This document shows, piece by piece, positions 1-9,660 of a stretch of 64,000 nucleotides of DNA (within the stretch, counting starts at the first letter, position 1; each line of letters begins with the position of its first letter). Source of the DNA: Deltaproteobacteria bacterium (lineage in GTDB: Bacteria; Myxococcota; Kuafuiibacteriia; Kuafuiibacteriales; Kuafuiibacteriaceae); the NCBI GenBank assembly GCA_016713425.1, contig JADJPE010000005.1, forward strand, positions 3,286,001-3,350,000. The letters run 5' to 3'. Below the pieces are notes generated by a model. The model searched no databases. It was not told the origin of the DNA and saw only the letters and a list, made by a program, of their open reading frames with translations. A program made the position numbers and the translations under genes.

Positions 1-204
1 TCGTGCGCGTGGAATCATCGCCCGCCCGGCCCGGCCCGTCGCTGCCGCAAGACGCGGGAGGCAGCGGTCGTCGACCTCTCGCGTGGCATCTCGATACGCG
101 TGCCTTCCCACCTGACGCCTGGCGCTTGGCGCCTGGCGAAGCCAGAGTTTTCGGAAGCGGCTTGTGGTGAAAGGCGGCGGCAGGATAAGTGCTCGTTTGC
201 CGCC

Positions 205-2052
205 ATGGTCGACGAACCCGCCAAGAATATGAATCCAGAGCCGTGGGAGTTCGCGGGATGGGGTTCTGCGTCGAGGATCACGGATCTGGATACCGCCGCT
301 GTCAAAGTCGAGCAGCCCACACATCGGCACAGCCTGGGAACCTGGATGTCGACCGCCATCTGCGGCAACGACATTACGTCGAGCTGTCTTTACGTCTCGG
401 CGTTGTGCGCGGCGCATGCCGGGATGGCGGCACCGCTCGCCCTGCTCATCGTGGCCTTGGTGCTGTTCCTATTCCGAAAAGTCTACGCCGAAGTGGGCAG
501 TGCGCTCCCGTTGAACGGGGGCACGTATACCGTGCTTCTGAACACCACGAACAAGAGCTACGCGGCTGGCGGGGCCTGTCTCACGCTCCTATCCTATGTG
601 GCGACCGCCGTGATCAGCGCGAGCGAGGCCATGCACTACGCGCACAATCTATGGCATGGATTGCCGGTCTTTGGGGCCACGCTCGTTCTCCTCGGCTTGT
701 TCGCGTTCTTGAATGTCATTGGTATCAGCGAGTCGGCCGTCGTTGCCCTCGGCATCTTCGTTCTCCACATGGCCACGCTCATTGTGCTGTCGATTGCCGG
801 CGCGGTCGCGGTCATTCGCGACCCGAGCCTGTTCGCTTCGAACTGGTCCCTCCCCAGCACAAATGGCTTCATGCACGCGCTCTTCTTCGGATTCTCGGCC
901 GCCATGCTGGGCATCAGCGGATTCGAGAGTTCAGCCAACTTCATCGAAGAGCAGAAGGAAGGCGTTTTTCCCAAGACGCTTCGCAATATGTGGATTGCGG
1001 TGGCCGTCTTCAATCCGCTCATCAGCTTGCTTTCGCTCGGTCTGCTTCCGCTCGCCGACATCCAAGGTGCGCCGAACGATCTGCTCGCCCAGATGGGCGA
1101 TCGATCGCTTGGTTCAGCGCTTCGCATCTGGGTGAGCATCGACGCCGTCTTGGTTCTTTCCGGCGCTGTGCTGACCTCGTTCGTGGGTGTTACGGGGTTG
1201 ATGCGCCGAATGGCCCTCGACCGCTGCCTGCCTCAGTTCTTCTTGCGGCAAAACGCATCGAGGAAGACCAACCACTGGATCATTCTGGCTTTCCTCCTCG
1301 TGTGCTGCTCGATTCTCGTCGTGACGAAGGGGGTCGTGGCCACGCTGGCCGGAGTCTACACGCTCTCTTTTCTCGGCGTGATGTCCTTGTTCGCCCTTGG
1401 GAACATGCTGCTGAAGGTTCGTCGTGGGCGCCTCCCGCGAACATCGAGAGCGAGCTGGCCGACGGTCCTGGTGGCGTTGACGGCGGTTCTCATCGGCCTC
1501 GCCGGCAACATTCTGATCGACCCCGAGTACGTCACCGTGTTTGGCATCTACTTTGCGGGAGCCTCAGCCGTTGTTGGGCTGATGTTCGTGCGTCTCCTGA
1601 TCATGCGTGGCATCATCTTCGTGTCGCGCTCCGTGCTGGAGACCGTCGAGTCCGTGAACACTTGGCTTCGCACGTCGATGCTGCAGAAGATGGAAGACAT
1701 CAACCGACGTGCGGTTATTTACTTCACGCGTGGCGACAATGAAGCCGAGCTGAACCGCGCGGTGCTCTATGTCCTCGAGAACGAGCAGACCAATCACTTC
1801 CGAGTCGTTCTTGCGTACCAGGATGAAGAGGAGATTCCACCGCAGCTTGCGGACCATCTTCAGCATATCGATCGCCTCTACCCGCACCTCAAGATCGATT
1901 TTCTTGCGGTCAAGGGGCAGTTTGGTCCCGAGCTCATCGAGGCGCTCTCACAGCGTCTCGATGTGCCCAAGAACTACATGTTCATCGGTACGCCCAGCGA
2001 AAGCTTTCCACATCGCGTCGAAGATCTCGCCGGTGTTCGCCTGATCTTATGA
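205..2052 (+). CDS. APC-superfamily amino acid permease with C-terminal cytosolic domain
   Basis: A polytopic inner-membrane protein of 615 residues from this ATG. Many hydrophobic spans lie between about residues 50 and 490, and the start of the membrane part (STAICGNDITSSCLYVSAL, then a Gly-rich GGTYTVL turn) is typical of APC-family amino acid/polyamine transporters. After the last span, residues 492-615 form a soluble alpha/beta tail (RAVIYFTRGDN ... YMFIGTPSES) that may act as a regulatory sensor. No Shine-Dalgarno sequence clearly decides the start: in-frame ATGs at 100, 229 and 345 are alternatives, and 345 would leave only the membrane domain plus tail. The next gene is convergent, so this is probably a single-gene unit. 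The substrate cannot be read from sequence. The first 200 bases of the window show no other gene. Confidence 0.85.
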   Translation: MVDEPAKNMNPEPWEFAGWGSASRITDLDTAAVKVEQPTHRHSLGTWMSTAICGNDITSSCLYVSALCAAHAGMAAPLALLIVALVLFLFRKVYAEVGSALPLNGGTYTVLLNTTNKSYAAGGACLTLLSYVATAVISASEAMHYAHNLWHGLPVFGATLVLLGLFAFLNVIGISESAVVALGIFVLHMATLIVLSIAGAVAVIRDPSLFASNWSLPSTNGFMHALFFGFSAAMLGISGFESSANFIEEQKEGVFPKTLRNMWIAVAVFNPLISLLSLGLLPLADIQGAPNDLLAQMGDRSLGSALRIWVSIDAVLVLSGAVLTSFVGVTGLMRRMALDRCLPQFFLRQNASRKTNHWIILAFLLVCCSILVVTKGVVATLAGVYTLSFLGVMSLFALGNMLLKVRRGRLPRTSRASWPTVLVALTAVLIGLAGNILIDPEYVTVFGIYFAGASAVVGLMFVRLLIMRGIIFVSRSVLETVESVNTWLRTSMLQKMEDINRRAVIYFTRGDNEAELNRAVLYVLENEQTNHFRVVLAYQDEEEIPPQLADHLQHIDRLYPHLKIDFLAVKGQFGPELIEALSQRLDVPKNYMFIGTPSESFPHRVEDLAGVRLIL

Positions 2053-2073
2053 CTTCGGACGTATGGGGCGCGT

Positions 2074-2991
2074 CTATTCCGAAGCAGGGGGCTTGGCGAA
2101 CAGCACATCCTTGGCCGTCTCGCAGATCGCGACGACGGCCGGGTGCTTCAGGCGCCGCTCGGCCGAGACCGCGTAGAACCGCTCGTGTACGTCGGGCGCG
2201 TGGCCGACGACTTCGACCCCATATTGCTTGACGACCTCCTCGGCCATGATGGCGGGGCCGAAAAAGACGCCGAGACCGTCGGCCCCAAAGACTTTCAGGA
2301 GTGCGCTGTCTTCGAACTCCGCGACGATCTTCGGGTGGATGCGGTGCCGTTCGAACCAGAGGTTGAGTGCTCGGCGAAGAGGTGCACCGTCGATCGGCAG
2401 CAGAACGGGCGCCTGATCGAGGGACTGGGGAAAGTGGCGTCGCAGAGGGCGCGCCAGTCCTCGGTGAGCAAAGACGGCAATCTCCGTTTCGCCGAGCAGG
2501 TGATTGTAGGCCCGAACCGCACTCCCGGGTGGTACCGGGGAGTCGGCGATGACAATGTCCAGCATGTGGAGCCCAAGGCTCGCGAGCAGCTTCTCGTAGC
2601 TTCCCTCCGTGCACACCAGTCGTACGGGTTCGTCGAGCTCGAGCGCGGGCGCAAGAAGGCGCCGAACGACAACTTTGGGCACTACGTCAACAATCCCAAC
2701 ATTGACCCGAAGGGGCTGTCCCGACGACCGCCCCTTCACGGTCTCCAGCATCTCGCGGCCGAGCGTGAAGATCTCGTCGGCATAGCGATAGACGACCCGT
2801 CCGGTATCGGTGAGCGCGAGCTTGCGCCCGTGCTTCGCGAACAGAGGCTCGCCGAGTCGTTCCTCGAGCGCGTGGATCTGTGCGCTCAGCGTCGAATGGG
2901 ACAACCGCAGGATCTTGCCCGCCGGAACGAGCCCACCCTCGCGCGCGACCATCCAGAAATAGAGCAGGTGGTGGTAGTTGATCCAGTCCAT
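2074..2991 (-). CDS. LysR-family regulator, NhaR-like
   Basis: A 305-residue LysR-type transcriptional regulator. The N-terminus INYHHLLYFWMVAREGG followed by the winged helix (LSHSTLSAQIHALEERLG, residues about 28-45) has the pattern of NhaR, the LysR member that begins with an N-Y-x-H-L-x-Y-F-W motif. The effector-binding domain covers about residues 90-300. The start at 2991 is chosen because the upstream in-frame extension (to 3192) is Arg-rich and overlaps the neighbouring thiolase stop. It is convergent with the permease, leaving only 21 bases. NhaR regulates sodium/proton antiport and biofilm genes in enterobacteria; here no antiporter is adjacent, so the target is unknown. Confidence 0.9.
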   Translation of the reverse strand: MDWINYHHLLYFWMVAREGGLVPAGKILRLSHSTLSAQIHALEERLGEPLFAKHGRKLALTDTGRVVYRYADEIFTLGREMLETVKGRSSGQPLRVNVGIVDVVPKVVVRRLLAPALELDEPVRLVCTEGSYEKLLASLGLHMLDIVIADSPVPPGSAVRAYNHLLGETEIAVFAHRGLARPLRRHFPQSLDQAPVLLPIDGAPLRRALNLWFERHRIHPKIVAEFEDSALLKVFGADGLGVFFGPAIMAEEVVKQYGVEVVGHAPDVHERFYAVSAERRLKHPAVVAICETAKDVLFAKPPASE

Positions 2992-3062
2992 GCGGGGCCG
3001 ACGAGATCCAAAGCAGCTTGAACGGACGTCAACACATTGGACGTCAGTGGCACGAACGTCGC

Positions 3063-4238
3063 TTAGTCGGCGATCTCGAAGAGTCCGGCGGCGCCCATCC
3101 CGCCACCGATGCACATCGACACGATGCCGTAGCGCTGGCCGCGGCGCCGCAGCTCGTGAAGCAGCGTCGTCGTGAGCTTGGCCCCGGTGCATCCGAGTGG
3201 GTGTCCGAGCGCGATCGCGCCCCCGTTTACGTTGAGCTTTTCGGTCGGGATGCCGAGCTCACGCTGGCAATAGGCCGCCTGCGCGGCGAAGGCTTCGTTG
3301 ATCTCGAAGAGATCGATGTCCTCGATCTTGAGACCCGTGACCTCGAGCAGACCTCGGATGGCCGGTACGGGGCCGATGCCCATGACGTCGGGCGCGACGC
3401 CCTTGACGGAGAAGCCGCGGATTCGTGCGATGGGCTTCGCACCGAGCGCTCGAGCCCGTGCGTCCGACATCAAGACGAGCGCCGCTGCGCCGTCGCTCAT
3501 CTGGGATGCATTGCCCGCCGTGACCGTCCCGTTCGCCGAGAAAGCGGGGCGGAGGGCGGCGAGCGCTTCGAGCGTCGTCTCGGCGCGCGGGCCTTCGTCG
3601 ACCGCGAATTCGACCTCTTTGACGGCGCCGCCCTGAAAGACCCGTGCCTTGACCGGTGTGATCTCGTCCTTGAACCGACCCGCTTCGATCGCCTTGAGCG
3701 CGTTCTGATGCGACCGCAACGCGAGCTCGTCCTGCGTCGCGCGCGAGACCTCGAATCGCTTCGCGACCCGTTCGGCGGTGTGACCCATCGAGATGTACGC
3801 CTCCGGATAGTCGGCCGCGAGCTTCGGATTGAGGCTCACCTTGTTGCCGGCCATCGGCACCATCGTCATGGATTCGGTGCCGCCCGCGACCACCACGTCC
3901 ATCGATCCGGTCTGTATTGCTTGCGCCGCGTGCGCGATCGCTTGCAGCCCGCTCGAGCAGAAGCGATTGATCGTCTCTCCCGGAACGGTATCGGGCCACC
4001 CCGCCAGGAAGACGGCGTTGCGCGCGACGTTGAACCCTTGCTCCGCTTCCGGAAAAGCACAACCCAGGATGACGTCGTCGACCTGGGCCGCCTCGAGGCC
4101 TTTGACGCGTGCGAGTGCGCCCTGGATCGCGGCGGCGGCGAGGTCATCGGGTCGGGTGTCTTTGAGCGTTCCTTTCTTTGCGCGACCCACGGGGGTTCGG
4201 GTCGCGCTCGCGATGATGACGTTCAGCGGAAATGGCAT
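3063..4238 (-). CDS. fadA: acetyl-CoA C-acyltransferase (thiolase)
   Basis: A 391-residue thiolase that performs the last step of fatty-acid beta-oxidation, thiolytic cleavage of 3-ketoacyl-CoA. The acyl-accepting cysteine is C94 in NRFCSSGLQ, the His of the NGGAIALGHPLGCTGAK motif is H346, and the second catalytic cysteine is C376 in SMCIGGGMG. Length and motif spacing are normal for the family. A strong ribosome site (AAGGAGAAGAGG) sits just before the ATG. It lies 48 bases downstream of the multifunctional dehydrogenase/hydratase gene, the fadN-fadA order also found in Bacillus, so the two are very probably one operon. A biosynthetic acetoacetyl-CoA thiolase is the alternative, but the neighbour favours degradation. 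Confidence 0.95.
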   Translation of the reverse strand: MPFPLNVIIASATRTPVGRAKKGTLKDTRPDDLAAAAIQGALARVKGLEAAQVDDVILGCAFPEAEQGFNVARNAVFLAGWPDTVPGETINRFCSSGLQAIAHAAQAIQTGSMDVVVAGGTESMTMVPMAGNKVSLNPKLAADYPEAYISMGHTAERVAKRFEVSRATQDELALRSHQNALKAIEAGRFKDEITPVKARVFQGGAVKEVEFAVDEGPRAETTLEALAALRPAFSANGTVTAGNASQMSDGAAALVLMSDARARALGAKPIARIRGFSVKGVAPDVMGIGPVPAIRGLLEVTGLKIEDIDLFEINEAFAAQAAYCQRELGIPTEKLNVNGGAIALGHPLGCTGAKLTTTLLHELRRRGQRYGIVSMCIGGGMGAAGLFEIAD

Positions 4239-4286
4239 GTCCTCTTCTCCTTCGGTTGTTCTGAAGAGCCCTGGTGTTGCTTCACC

Positions 4287-6662
4287 CTAGTTGCGCAGCG
4301 GCTTGTTCGTCATGAGAAGACTCTCCATGCGCTTTTGCGTCTTCTCCTCGCCGCAAAGCGAAATAAAGGCCTCCCGCTCGAGGTCGAGGTAGTCCTGTTC
4401 GGTCAACATTGTGCCGGCGGCGACCGTACCTCCACACAAGATGTGCAAGACCTTGCCGGCGATGAGCGCGTCATGCTCCGATGCGTAGCCGCCTTCTCGC
4501 ATGCCCCAAACCCGCATCTCGATCGTCTTTGCGACGTCGAGGCCGGCGGCCTTGATGATGCGCGGTCGCGGCGGACGGTATCCGGCGCGGGCGAGTCCGA
4601 GCGCCCGTTGCTTCGCCTCGTAAAGAAGGCGGTCGTGGTTGAGCGAAATCCCATCCGTTGGGCTCAGGTATCTCTGCTTCTTCGCCTCTTCGGCGCTCGT
4701 CGATACCTTGGCGAGCGCGATGTTGAGGGAGCCCTGTCCGATGAACGGCAGGATGTCGACGCCCTCGAGGTCTTGCACGTCGCCCGTCCAGCGCTCGACC
4801 ATCCGCAGACAGCCACCGCCGGCCGGAATGAGGCCGGCGCCCACCTCGACCAGCCCCATGTAGGTCTCGGCCCACGCTTGGCACGCATCGGCGGCCATGG
4901 CGATCTCAGCGCACCCGCCGAACGTGTATTGAAACGGCGCGGCGACGACTGGAACGCGCGCATAGCGCATCGATTGCAGCGTCTTCTGGAGCGCGGTCAC
5001 GGCCGCGTCGATCTGCGTCCACTGTTTTTGCTGCGCGTTCATGTAGATGAGCATCAGGTTCGCGCCGGCCCCAAAGTGCTCACCCTGGTTTCCGATGACG
5101 AGCGCCTCGAAGTTCTTTTCGGCCTCCGTGATCGCGGTTCGCAGCATCTTCACGACGTCGTCGTCGATCGTGTTCATCTTCGTGTGGACTTCGAGACACA
5201 GACAGCCATCATCGAGGTCGAGGAGCGAGGCTCCGAGGTTCTTGGCGACGACCTTGGTGCGCTGCTCCTTGAGTGCCGCGAGGTTGATCTCCCGCGGATC
5301 GAGCTTCACGCGCACGGCGCGCTTCGTCTCGGGCGCGTAGAAGTCGCGCTCGTGAAGAGGGCCATCATAGAACGACTTGCGTCCTGTCTCGAGCATCTGC
5401 GTGATCTCGGTCGGGACCTCGAGACCTTCAGCCTTCATGCGTTCGGTCGATTCGACGACGCCGATGGCGTCCCAAGCCTCGAACGGACCAAGCTCCCAGC
5501 CGAAGCCCCAACGCATGCCGCGGTCGATCTGCACGATGTCGTCGGCGATTTCACCGATGCGGCGCGCGCTGTAGACCAGCGAGCCGGCCAGAATCTTCCA
5601 GGCAAATCGACCGGCGGGATCGTCGGCCGCGATGAAAGCCTTGAGGCGTTGCCCGGGGTCGTCGATGTTCTTTGTGGCGGCGATCGAGTCGAAACGCACT
5701 TTCTTCTGCGGTCGGTAGTCGCCGGTTTCGAGATCGAGCACCAAGATCTCGCTGCCCTGCTTCTTGTAGAAGCCGGCGCCGGTTTTTCGCCCGAAGCGCT
5801 TCTCGCGGATCAGGTCGTTGACCCACTCGGGAAGCTTGAAGAGCGCGCGGGCTTCGTCGTGCGGCAGGTTGTCGTAGCAGTTCTTCGCGACGTGGGCGAT
5901 GACATCGATGCCGACCAGGTCAGCGAGCTGGAACGCGCCCGTCCGAGGACGACCCATCGGCGGCCCGGCGATCTTGTCGACCTCTTCGATGGTAAGGTTG
6001 GCCTCTTTCATGCCGTGCATCGCCAACATCAGGCCGTGAATGCCGATGCGGTTGGCGATGAAGTTGGGGGTGTCTTTCCCGTAGACTACGCCCTTGCCCA
6101 AGAACTCGCCAATCTCGACGGCGCGAGCGAGGGCCGCCGGGCTCGTCGTCGGGCTCGGAATCACCTCGAGGAGGTGCATATAGCGCGGCGGGTTGAAAAA
6201 ATGCATGACCAGAAAGCGCGTGGCGATGCCTTCGGGGACGACTCCGCTCATCTCCTTGATCGAGAGACCGCTGGTATTGGACGCCAGGAGCGCGTGCTCC
6301 GGGAGAAAGGGTGCGATCCGTTCGTAGAGCGCCTTCTTGACGCCGAGGTCTTCGACGATGGCCTCGATGACGAGATCGCACGTGCGGATACGATCGAGGT
6401 GATCTTCCAGGTTTCCGGGCGTGATGAGGCGCGCCGCGTCGGGGTCGAAGAAGGGCGCTGGTTTGGCGGCGAGCGCCTTCTTGAGCGCGTCTCGCGCGAA
6501 GCGATCGCGCTGCTTGCCCGCTTCGGGGCCTGCTTCCTTCAGGTCCGGCGGAACGATGTCCAGAAGATGCACTCGTATTCCGGCCCCGGCCAGGTGGGCC
6601 GCGATCCCGGTACCCATCACGCCTGCGCCTAGAACGGCGGCGGTTTCAACTTTGTCGACCAT
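4287..6662 (-). CDS. fadN: 3-hydroxyacyl-CoA dehydrogenase / enoyl-CoA hydratase (FadN type)
   Basis: A 791-residue bifunctional beta-oxidation enzyme. The NAD-binding Rossmann loop GAGVMGTGIAAHLAGAG is at residues 11-27 and the dehydrogenase catalytic His is H154 in VMHFFNPPRYMHLLE. A crotonase domain follows near residues 490-650, with FGAGANLMLIY forming part of the oxyanion hole and Glu residues in GGCAEIAMAAD and GLVEVGAGLIPAGGG as the likely catalytic pair. The order dehydrogenase first, hydratase second is that of FadN, the reverse of E. coli FadB. The length matches Bacillus FadN. It is the first gene of a two-gene operon with the thiolase. No fatty-acid-responsive operator could be recognised in the 140 bases upstream. 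Confidence 0.95.
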   Translation of the reverse strand: MVDKVETAAVLGAGVMGTGIAAHLAGAGIRVHLLDIVPPDLKEAGPEAGKQRDRFARDALKKALAAKPAPFFDPDAARLITPGNLEDHLDRIRTCDLVIEAIVEDLGVKKALYERIAPFLPEHALLASNTSGLSIKEMSGVVPEGIATRFLVMHFFNPPRYMHLLEVIPSPTTSPAALARAVEIGEFLGKGVVYGKDTPNFIANRIGIHGLMLAMHGMKEANLTIEEVDKIAGPPMGRPRTGAFQLADLVGIDVIAHVAKNCYDNLPHDEARALFKLPEWVNDLIREKRFGRKTGAGFYKKQGSEILVLDLETGDYRPQKKVRFDSIAATKNIDDPGQRLKAFIAADDPAGRFAWKILAGSLVYSARRIGEIADDIVQIDRGMRWGFGWELGPFEAWDAIGVVESTERMKAEGLEVPTEITQMLETGRKSFYDGPLHERDFYAPETKRAVRVKLDPREINLAALKEQRTKVVAKNLGASLLDLDDGCLCLEVHTKMNTIDDDVVKMLRTAITEAEKNFEALVIGNQGEHFGAGANLMLIYMNAQQKQWTQIDAAVTALQKTLQSMRYARVPVVAAPFQYTFGGCAEIAMAADACQAWAETYMGLVEVGAGLIPAGGGCLRMVERWTGDVQDLEGVDILPFIGQGSLNIALAKVSTSAEEAKKQRYLSPTDGISLNHDRLLYEAKQRALGLARAGYRPPRPRIIKAAGLDVAKTIEMRVWGMREGGYASEHDALIAGKVLHILCGGTVAAGTMLTEQDYLDLEREAFISLCGEEKTQKRMESLLMTNKPLRN

Positions 6663-6806
6663 ATGTCAGCTCGGCCTCCTCTTGAGCGATTGTCGCCGCC
6701 GGGAGGCTACGCCCCGCACAGTAGCGTCGCAACCCCGTTCGCGGCTCCAGACGCCAAACGTTGAAGGCGCGCAGGCTGCTCGCGGCGCTTGCGCCCTTGG
6801 TGTGCC

Positions 6807-7499
6807 CTAGACCCGTACGGGCTGTGCTGGCTTCTTGAAGATGAACTCGATCTGCTCGAAGCCGCCCACGAGCTGGCACCAGAACCGGCTGCAGGCGTAG
6901 GGCTGGGCGTTTGCGAGCCCCGAGATCACACGGTTGACCTTCTCGAGCAGTGCAATCTGGCGCGGCGAGGCGAAGGGCGCCTTGAGATCGAACCGCACCA
7001 TGTACTCGAGTCTCATGCGCACGAGCGCGAGCTCCACCCCGACGTAGCCCTTGAAGGTGGGCTTGAAATACTCGGGAAAAGAGACGTCGAAGCAGTGGGT
7101 GTGCTGCGGATGCGTCATGCCTCGCGAGAAGTGAGGCACGCGGATCTCGATGACGCCGCCGGGCCGCAGAAGGCGGCTTAGCGCCCGCATCACGCCAAAG
7201 ACGTCGTTCAGGTGCTCGAGGAGATGGTCGGCGACGATGATGTCGAAGTGACCTTCGGGCAGCGCCGCGTAGCTCCGCGGGTCGTTGAGGTCCATGAAGA
7301 CGTCGGCGTGCGCTTCGGGAATGATATCGACGTTGAGGAATCCCGGGCGGGCAAACTGACCACAGCCTAGGTTGAGCTGCCTCGGCACCGGCGTAGGCAG
7401 TCGAGTGGACACCGAGCTCGGCCACGCGCCAGGTTGTCCGTTTGGTTCGGCCCCGGTGACTGGATACGGTTTCGTCACGAATTCAGCCCTTTCACGCAC
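6807..7499 (-). CDS. class I SAM-dependent methyltransferase
   Basis: A 230-residue soluble protein. LNLGCGQFARPGFLNVDI (residues about 42-59) is methyltransferase motif I with the following acidic residue, and FDIIVADHLLEHL plus LLRPGGVIEIRVPHFSRG are motifs IV and V as in predicted SAM-dependent methyltransferases acting on polysaccharides or small molecules. His and Phe-rich segments (HTHCFDVSFPEYF) may shape the substrate pocket. It starts 3 bases after the stop of the upstream methyltransferase gene, so the two are translated as a pair. The substrate is unknown; proximity of two methyltransferases suggests a cell-surface glycan or lipid role, which is an inference only. Confidence 0.85.
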   Translation of the reverse strand: MRERAEFVTKPYPVTGAEPNGQPGAWPSSVSTRLPTPVPRQLNLGCGQFARPGFLNVDIIPEAHADVFMDLNDPRSYAALPEGHFDIIVADHLLEHLNDVFGVMRALSRLLRPGGVIEIRVPHFSRGMTHPQHTHCFDVSFPEYFKPTFKGYVGVELALVRMRLEYMVRFDLKAPFASPRQIALLEKVNRVISGLANAQPYACSRFWCQLVGGFEQIEFIFKKPAQPVRV

Positions 7500-7502
7500 G
7501 GT

Positions 7503-8756
7503 CTAGGGCGTCAAGTGGCGCTCAGAGTGGCGCTCAGAGTGGCGCTCAGAGTGGCGATCCGGCGCCGGGGCTTGGGCGCCAAGGCGCGTGTCGACGTGGG
7601 GGTCGACGCGCGGGCTGACGGCGTGCACCTGCGGGTCGTGGAGCCACGGCGCCGATTCCGCGTCCGATGTTTCCATCGCGCGCTCCGCCGCCTTGCCGCC
7701 GTTCGCCGCTTGTCGCGGTGCCCTCTGGTCGGTCATGGGGCTGCGGTCTGCTGCTTCTTCCTGGCGGACGCCGGTGGCTGCCCAAGAATTCTCGTTGTGC
7801 CACGTGACGTGAACTTCTTTGAAGTGGGTTCCTTCGAACCACGATTCGACTTCGCGTCTCGGTAGGTAGTGGGCGATCGCAGGCGTGAGGTGATCGTGGA
7901 CGATCGAATGGACCTCGGAGAACGGGAACGAAGCGAGCTGCCGCATATACTGCCCGTAGTAGAGCCGTGAGGCGGCGTCGGACGAGTGAACGGAGGTGCC
8001 GTTTCCGTACAGGCTGCGCGCGAATCCGTAGACCAGCGAGGCTGGGATCTTCGACGCATGGAACAGCCACCGATGCGGCAGGCGCGAGGTGATGCGTCGC
8101 CGAATGGGGTCCACGAAATGCACGATCCACCCGTTGTTCTCGCGCCCATACACCCAGACGATCATGCGGCCGCCCGGCCGAACCGTTTCGGCGAGGGCAT
8201 CGAAGGCTCGCCTTGGCGTCGGCGTGTGGTGGAGCACCCCAACTGAGAAAGCGATATCGATGGTCTGGCGACGAATGGGGAGGTGATGGAGGTCGGCTTG
8301 GATCACGTGGACGTTGTGGATGTGTCGCGTATTTCGGCGTGCCGCCTCGACGGCTGATCCGAGGTCGATCGCGATCACTTCTTTGGCGCCGTACTTCGCG
8401 ACGAGCGCCGAATGCCGTCCCTTTCCACAACCGCCTTCGAGCACGACCTTGCCGGCGAAGCTCTGGCGCGTGTTCGGCCGGATCCACCCTAGGAACTGGT
8501 CTTCGTAGTGCTCGCGGATGGTGTCGAAGTCATTCCACTGGGCACCGAACCGGTCGACCGTACGCCGCGCCTCCGCCGCCACGCTGCCTTGGGCTGGGAG
8601 CAGGCGCGGAACGCCATCCGTAATAGGGTAATTTCCGCAAAGATCGCACCGGAGGAGACCGTCGAGGATATCGCCGTCGTCGATTCGGCTGACCTTCAGA
8701 TCAAGAGGGCCGGCACATTGGGGGCAGACGATGAAGTTGAGGAGCGAAGCTCTCAC
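7503..8756 (-). CDS. methyltransferase with N-terminal zinc ribbon and repeat-encoded tail
   Basis: A protein of 417 residues from a GTG start that is preceded by AAGGA at 5 bases' spacing; an ATG at 8819 would add 21 unlikely residues. Residues 10-40 form a Trm112-like zinc ribbon (CPQCAGP and CDLCGNYPI). A class I methyltransferase follows: VVLEGGCGKGRHSALVAKYG is motif I, and FSVGVLHHTPTPRRAF is motif IV. The last 90 residues are Asp/Arg/His-rich and end in three copies of RHSE, encoded by a 12-base tandem repeat. The architecture is common in predicted methyltransferases of secondary metabolism or envelope glycan synthesis. It is cotranscribed with the methyltransferase immediately downstream. 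Confidence 0.82.
   Translation of the reverse strand: MRASLLNFIVCPQCAGPLDLKVSRIDDGDILDGLLRCDLCGNYPITDGVPRLLPAQGSVAAEARRTVDRFGAQWNDFDTIREHYEDQFLGWIRPNTRQSFAGKVVLEGGCGKGRHSALVAKYGAKEVIAIDLGSAVEAARRNTRHIHNVHVIQADLHHLPIRRQTIDIAFSVGVLHHTPTPRRAFDALAETVRPGGRMIVWVYGRENNGWIVHFVDPIRRRITSRLPHRWLFHASKIPASLVYGFARSLYGNGTSVHSSDAASRLYYGQYMRQLASFPFSEVHSIVHDHLTPAIAHYLPRREVESWFEGTHFKEVHVTWHNENSWAATGVRQEEAADRSPMTDQRAPRQAANGGKAAERAMETSDAESAPWLHDPQVHAVSPRVDPHVDTRLGAQAPAPDRHSERHSERHSERHLTP
7515..7556. repeat. 12-base tandem repeat in gene 3' end
   Basis: Three and a half copies of GTGGCGCTCAGA in the last codons of the methyltransferase gene. The unit is a multiple of three, so copy-number change adds or removes RHSE residues without breaking the frame. 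Confidence 0.9.
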
Positions 8757-8898
8757 CCCTTTCCTTCTACTATGGGGCAGGGGCCGGTCGCCAGGTAGGT
8801 TCAGGCCTCTGACGGACACCTCCGATGAGGACTCATCCGAGGTTGAACACGCGGCGAACGTGCGTGCTTCGTAGTGAAAGAGCGGGTAGTGTGGTCAA

Positions 8899-9591
8899 GT
8901 GGCGGTAGGTCGCATCCCTGGCGGTGGCGTAGGACGAAATCCGTTCGGCGTCGAGTGGGTCTCTGGCGAGAATCGGGTCAACGAGACCCTCGATGCGGCC
9001 CAAGATCCGCTTTTCGGACGAAGGCGACCCGATCTCCTCGAGCCCGATCCCGAATCCGCGAGCCTGCTCGCGCGACTTCACCTGTACCGTCGTCGCCTGG
9101 CGAGACTCGCCGGAGATGCCGAATCCGACTACGATCTCACCCTCGCCCGAGGGACCATCGCAATGATCGATGCCCAGGGCCTCATCTACATCGGGCGCGA
9201 GTTCTTGCTGGCGTACGCGGATGCGCTGGACGTTCAGGTGGGGGTCATCGCCCACGAAATTGGGCATCGACCTCGGCGCTGGCAGGCCTATCGCAGTGGA
9301 CGAAAGCTGACGCCGAGCGAGCTCCATGACCTTTGTCGGCTCGAGGAGACGCGGGCCGATTATTTCGCCGGGTACGCCCTCGGGCACCTTCGGATGGATT
9401 GCCAGCCGCTCTGCGCCTTTCTCGAAGCCGTCGAAGACGGCCCGCATCCTGAGTATTTTCCGGCCGCCCTTCGCGCCCAGACGATTCGCGAGGCCTATGC
9501 GGCCGGCCAACGACGCCTTGCGAACGTGAAGAAGTTTTTTCCGGAGTTTGCGCGACAGGCTTCGGCCTTCGGCGATTTTGGGACGCTTTGA
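8899..9591 (+). CDS. M48-like zinc metallopeptidase
   Basis: A 230-residue protein with the zincin motif HEIGH (residues about 118-122) followed by EETRADYFAGYALG about 28 residues later, whose E-x-x-x-D supplies the third zinc ligand as in M48/Ste24-type peptidases. There is no signal peptide or membrane span, so the protein is probably cytosolic and much shorter than HtpX. The sequence before the motif (GLIYIGREFLLAYAD) resembles the beta-strand that lines the active site of the family. It is divergent from the methyltransferase pair, and the roughly 140 bases between them must hold both promoters. The substrate is unknown. Confidence 0.8.
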   Translation: MAVGRIPGGGVGRNPFGVEWVSGENRVNETLDAAQDPLFGRRRPDLLEPDPESASLLARLHLYRRRLARLAGDAESDYDLTLARGTIAMIDAQGLIYIGREFLLAYADALDVQVGVIAHEIGHRPRRWQAYRSGRKLTPSELHDLCRLEETRADYFAGYALGHLRMDCQPLCAFLEAVEDGPHPEYFPAALRAQTIREAYAAGQRRLANVKKFFPEFARQASAFGDFGTL

Positions 9592-9660
9592 TGTAGGTGT
9601 TGGCGCATCTCGGCATGTAGGGCACGCACCTCGAGTTGGGCTAGATTACGCTTCTCGCGG

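Noticed and set aside
3018..6632. A 1,204-residue plus-strand frame opposite fadN-fadA
   Set aside because: It is a high-GC mirror of two clear enzymes on the minus strand and has no recognisable domain.
9600..9616. A sigma-54-like -24/-12 element before the Ser/Thr kinase
   Set aside because: TTGGCGC and GGCAT are present but the distance between GG and GC is one base short of the strict spacing.
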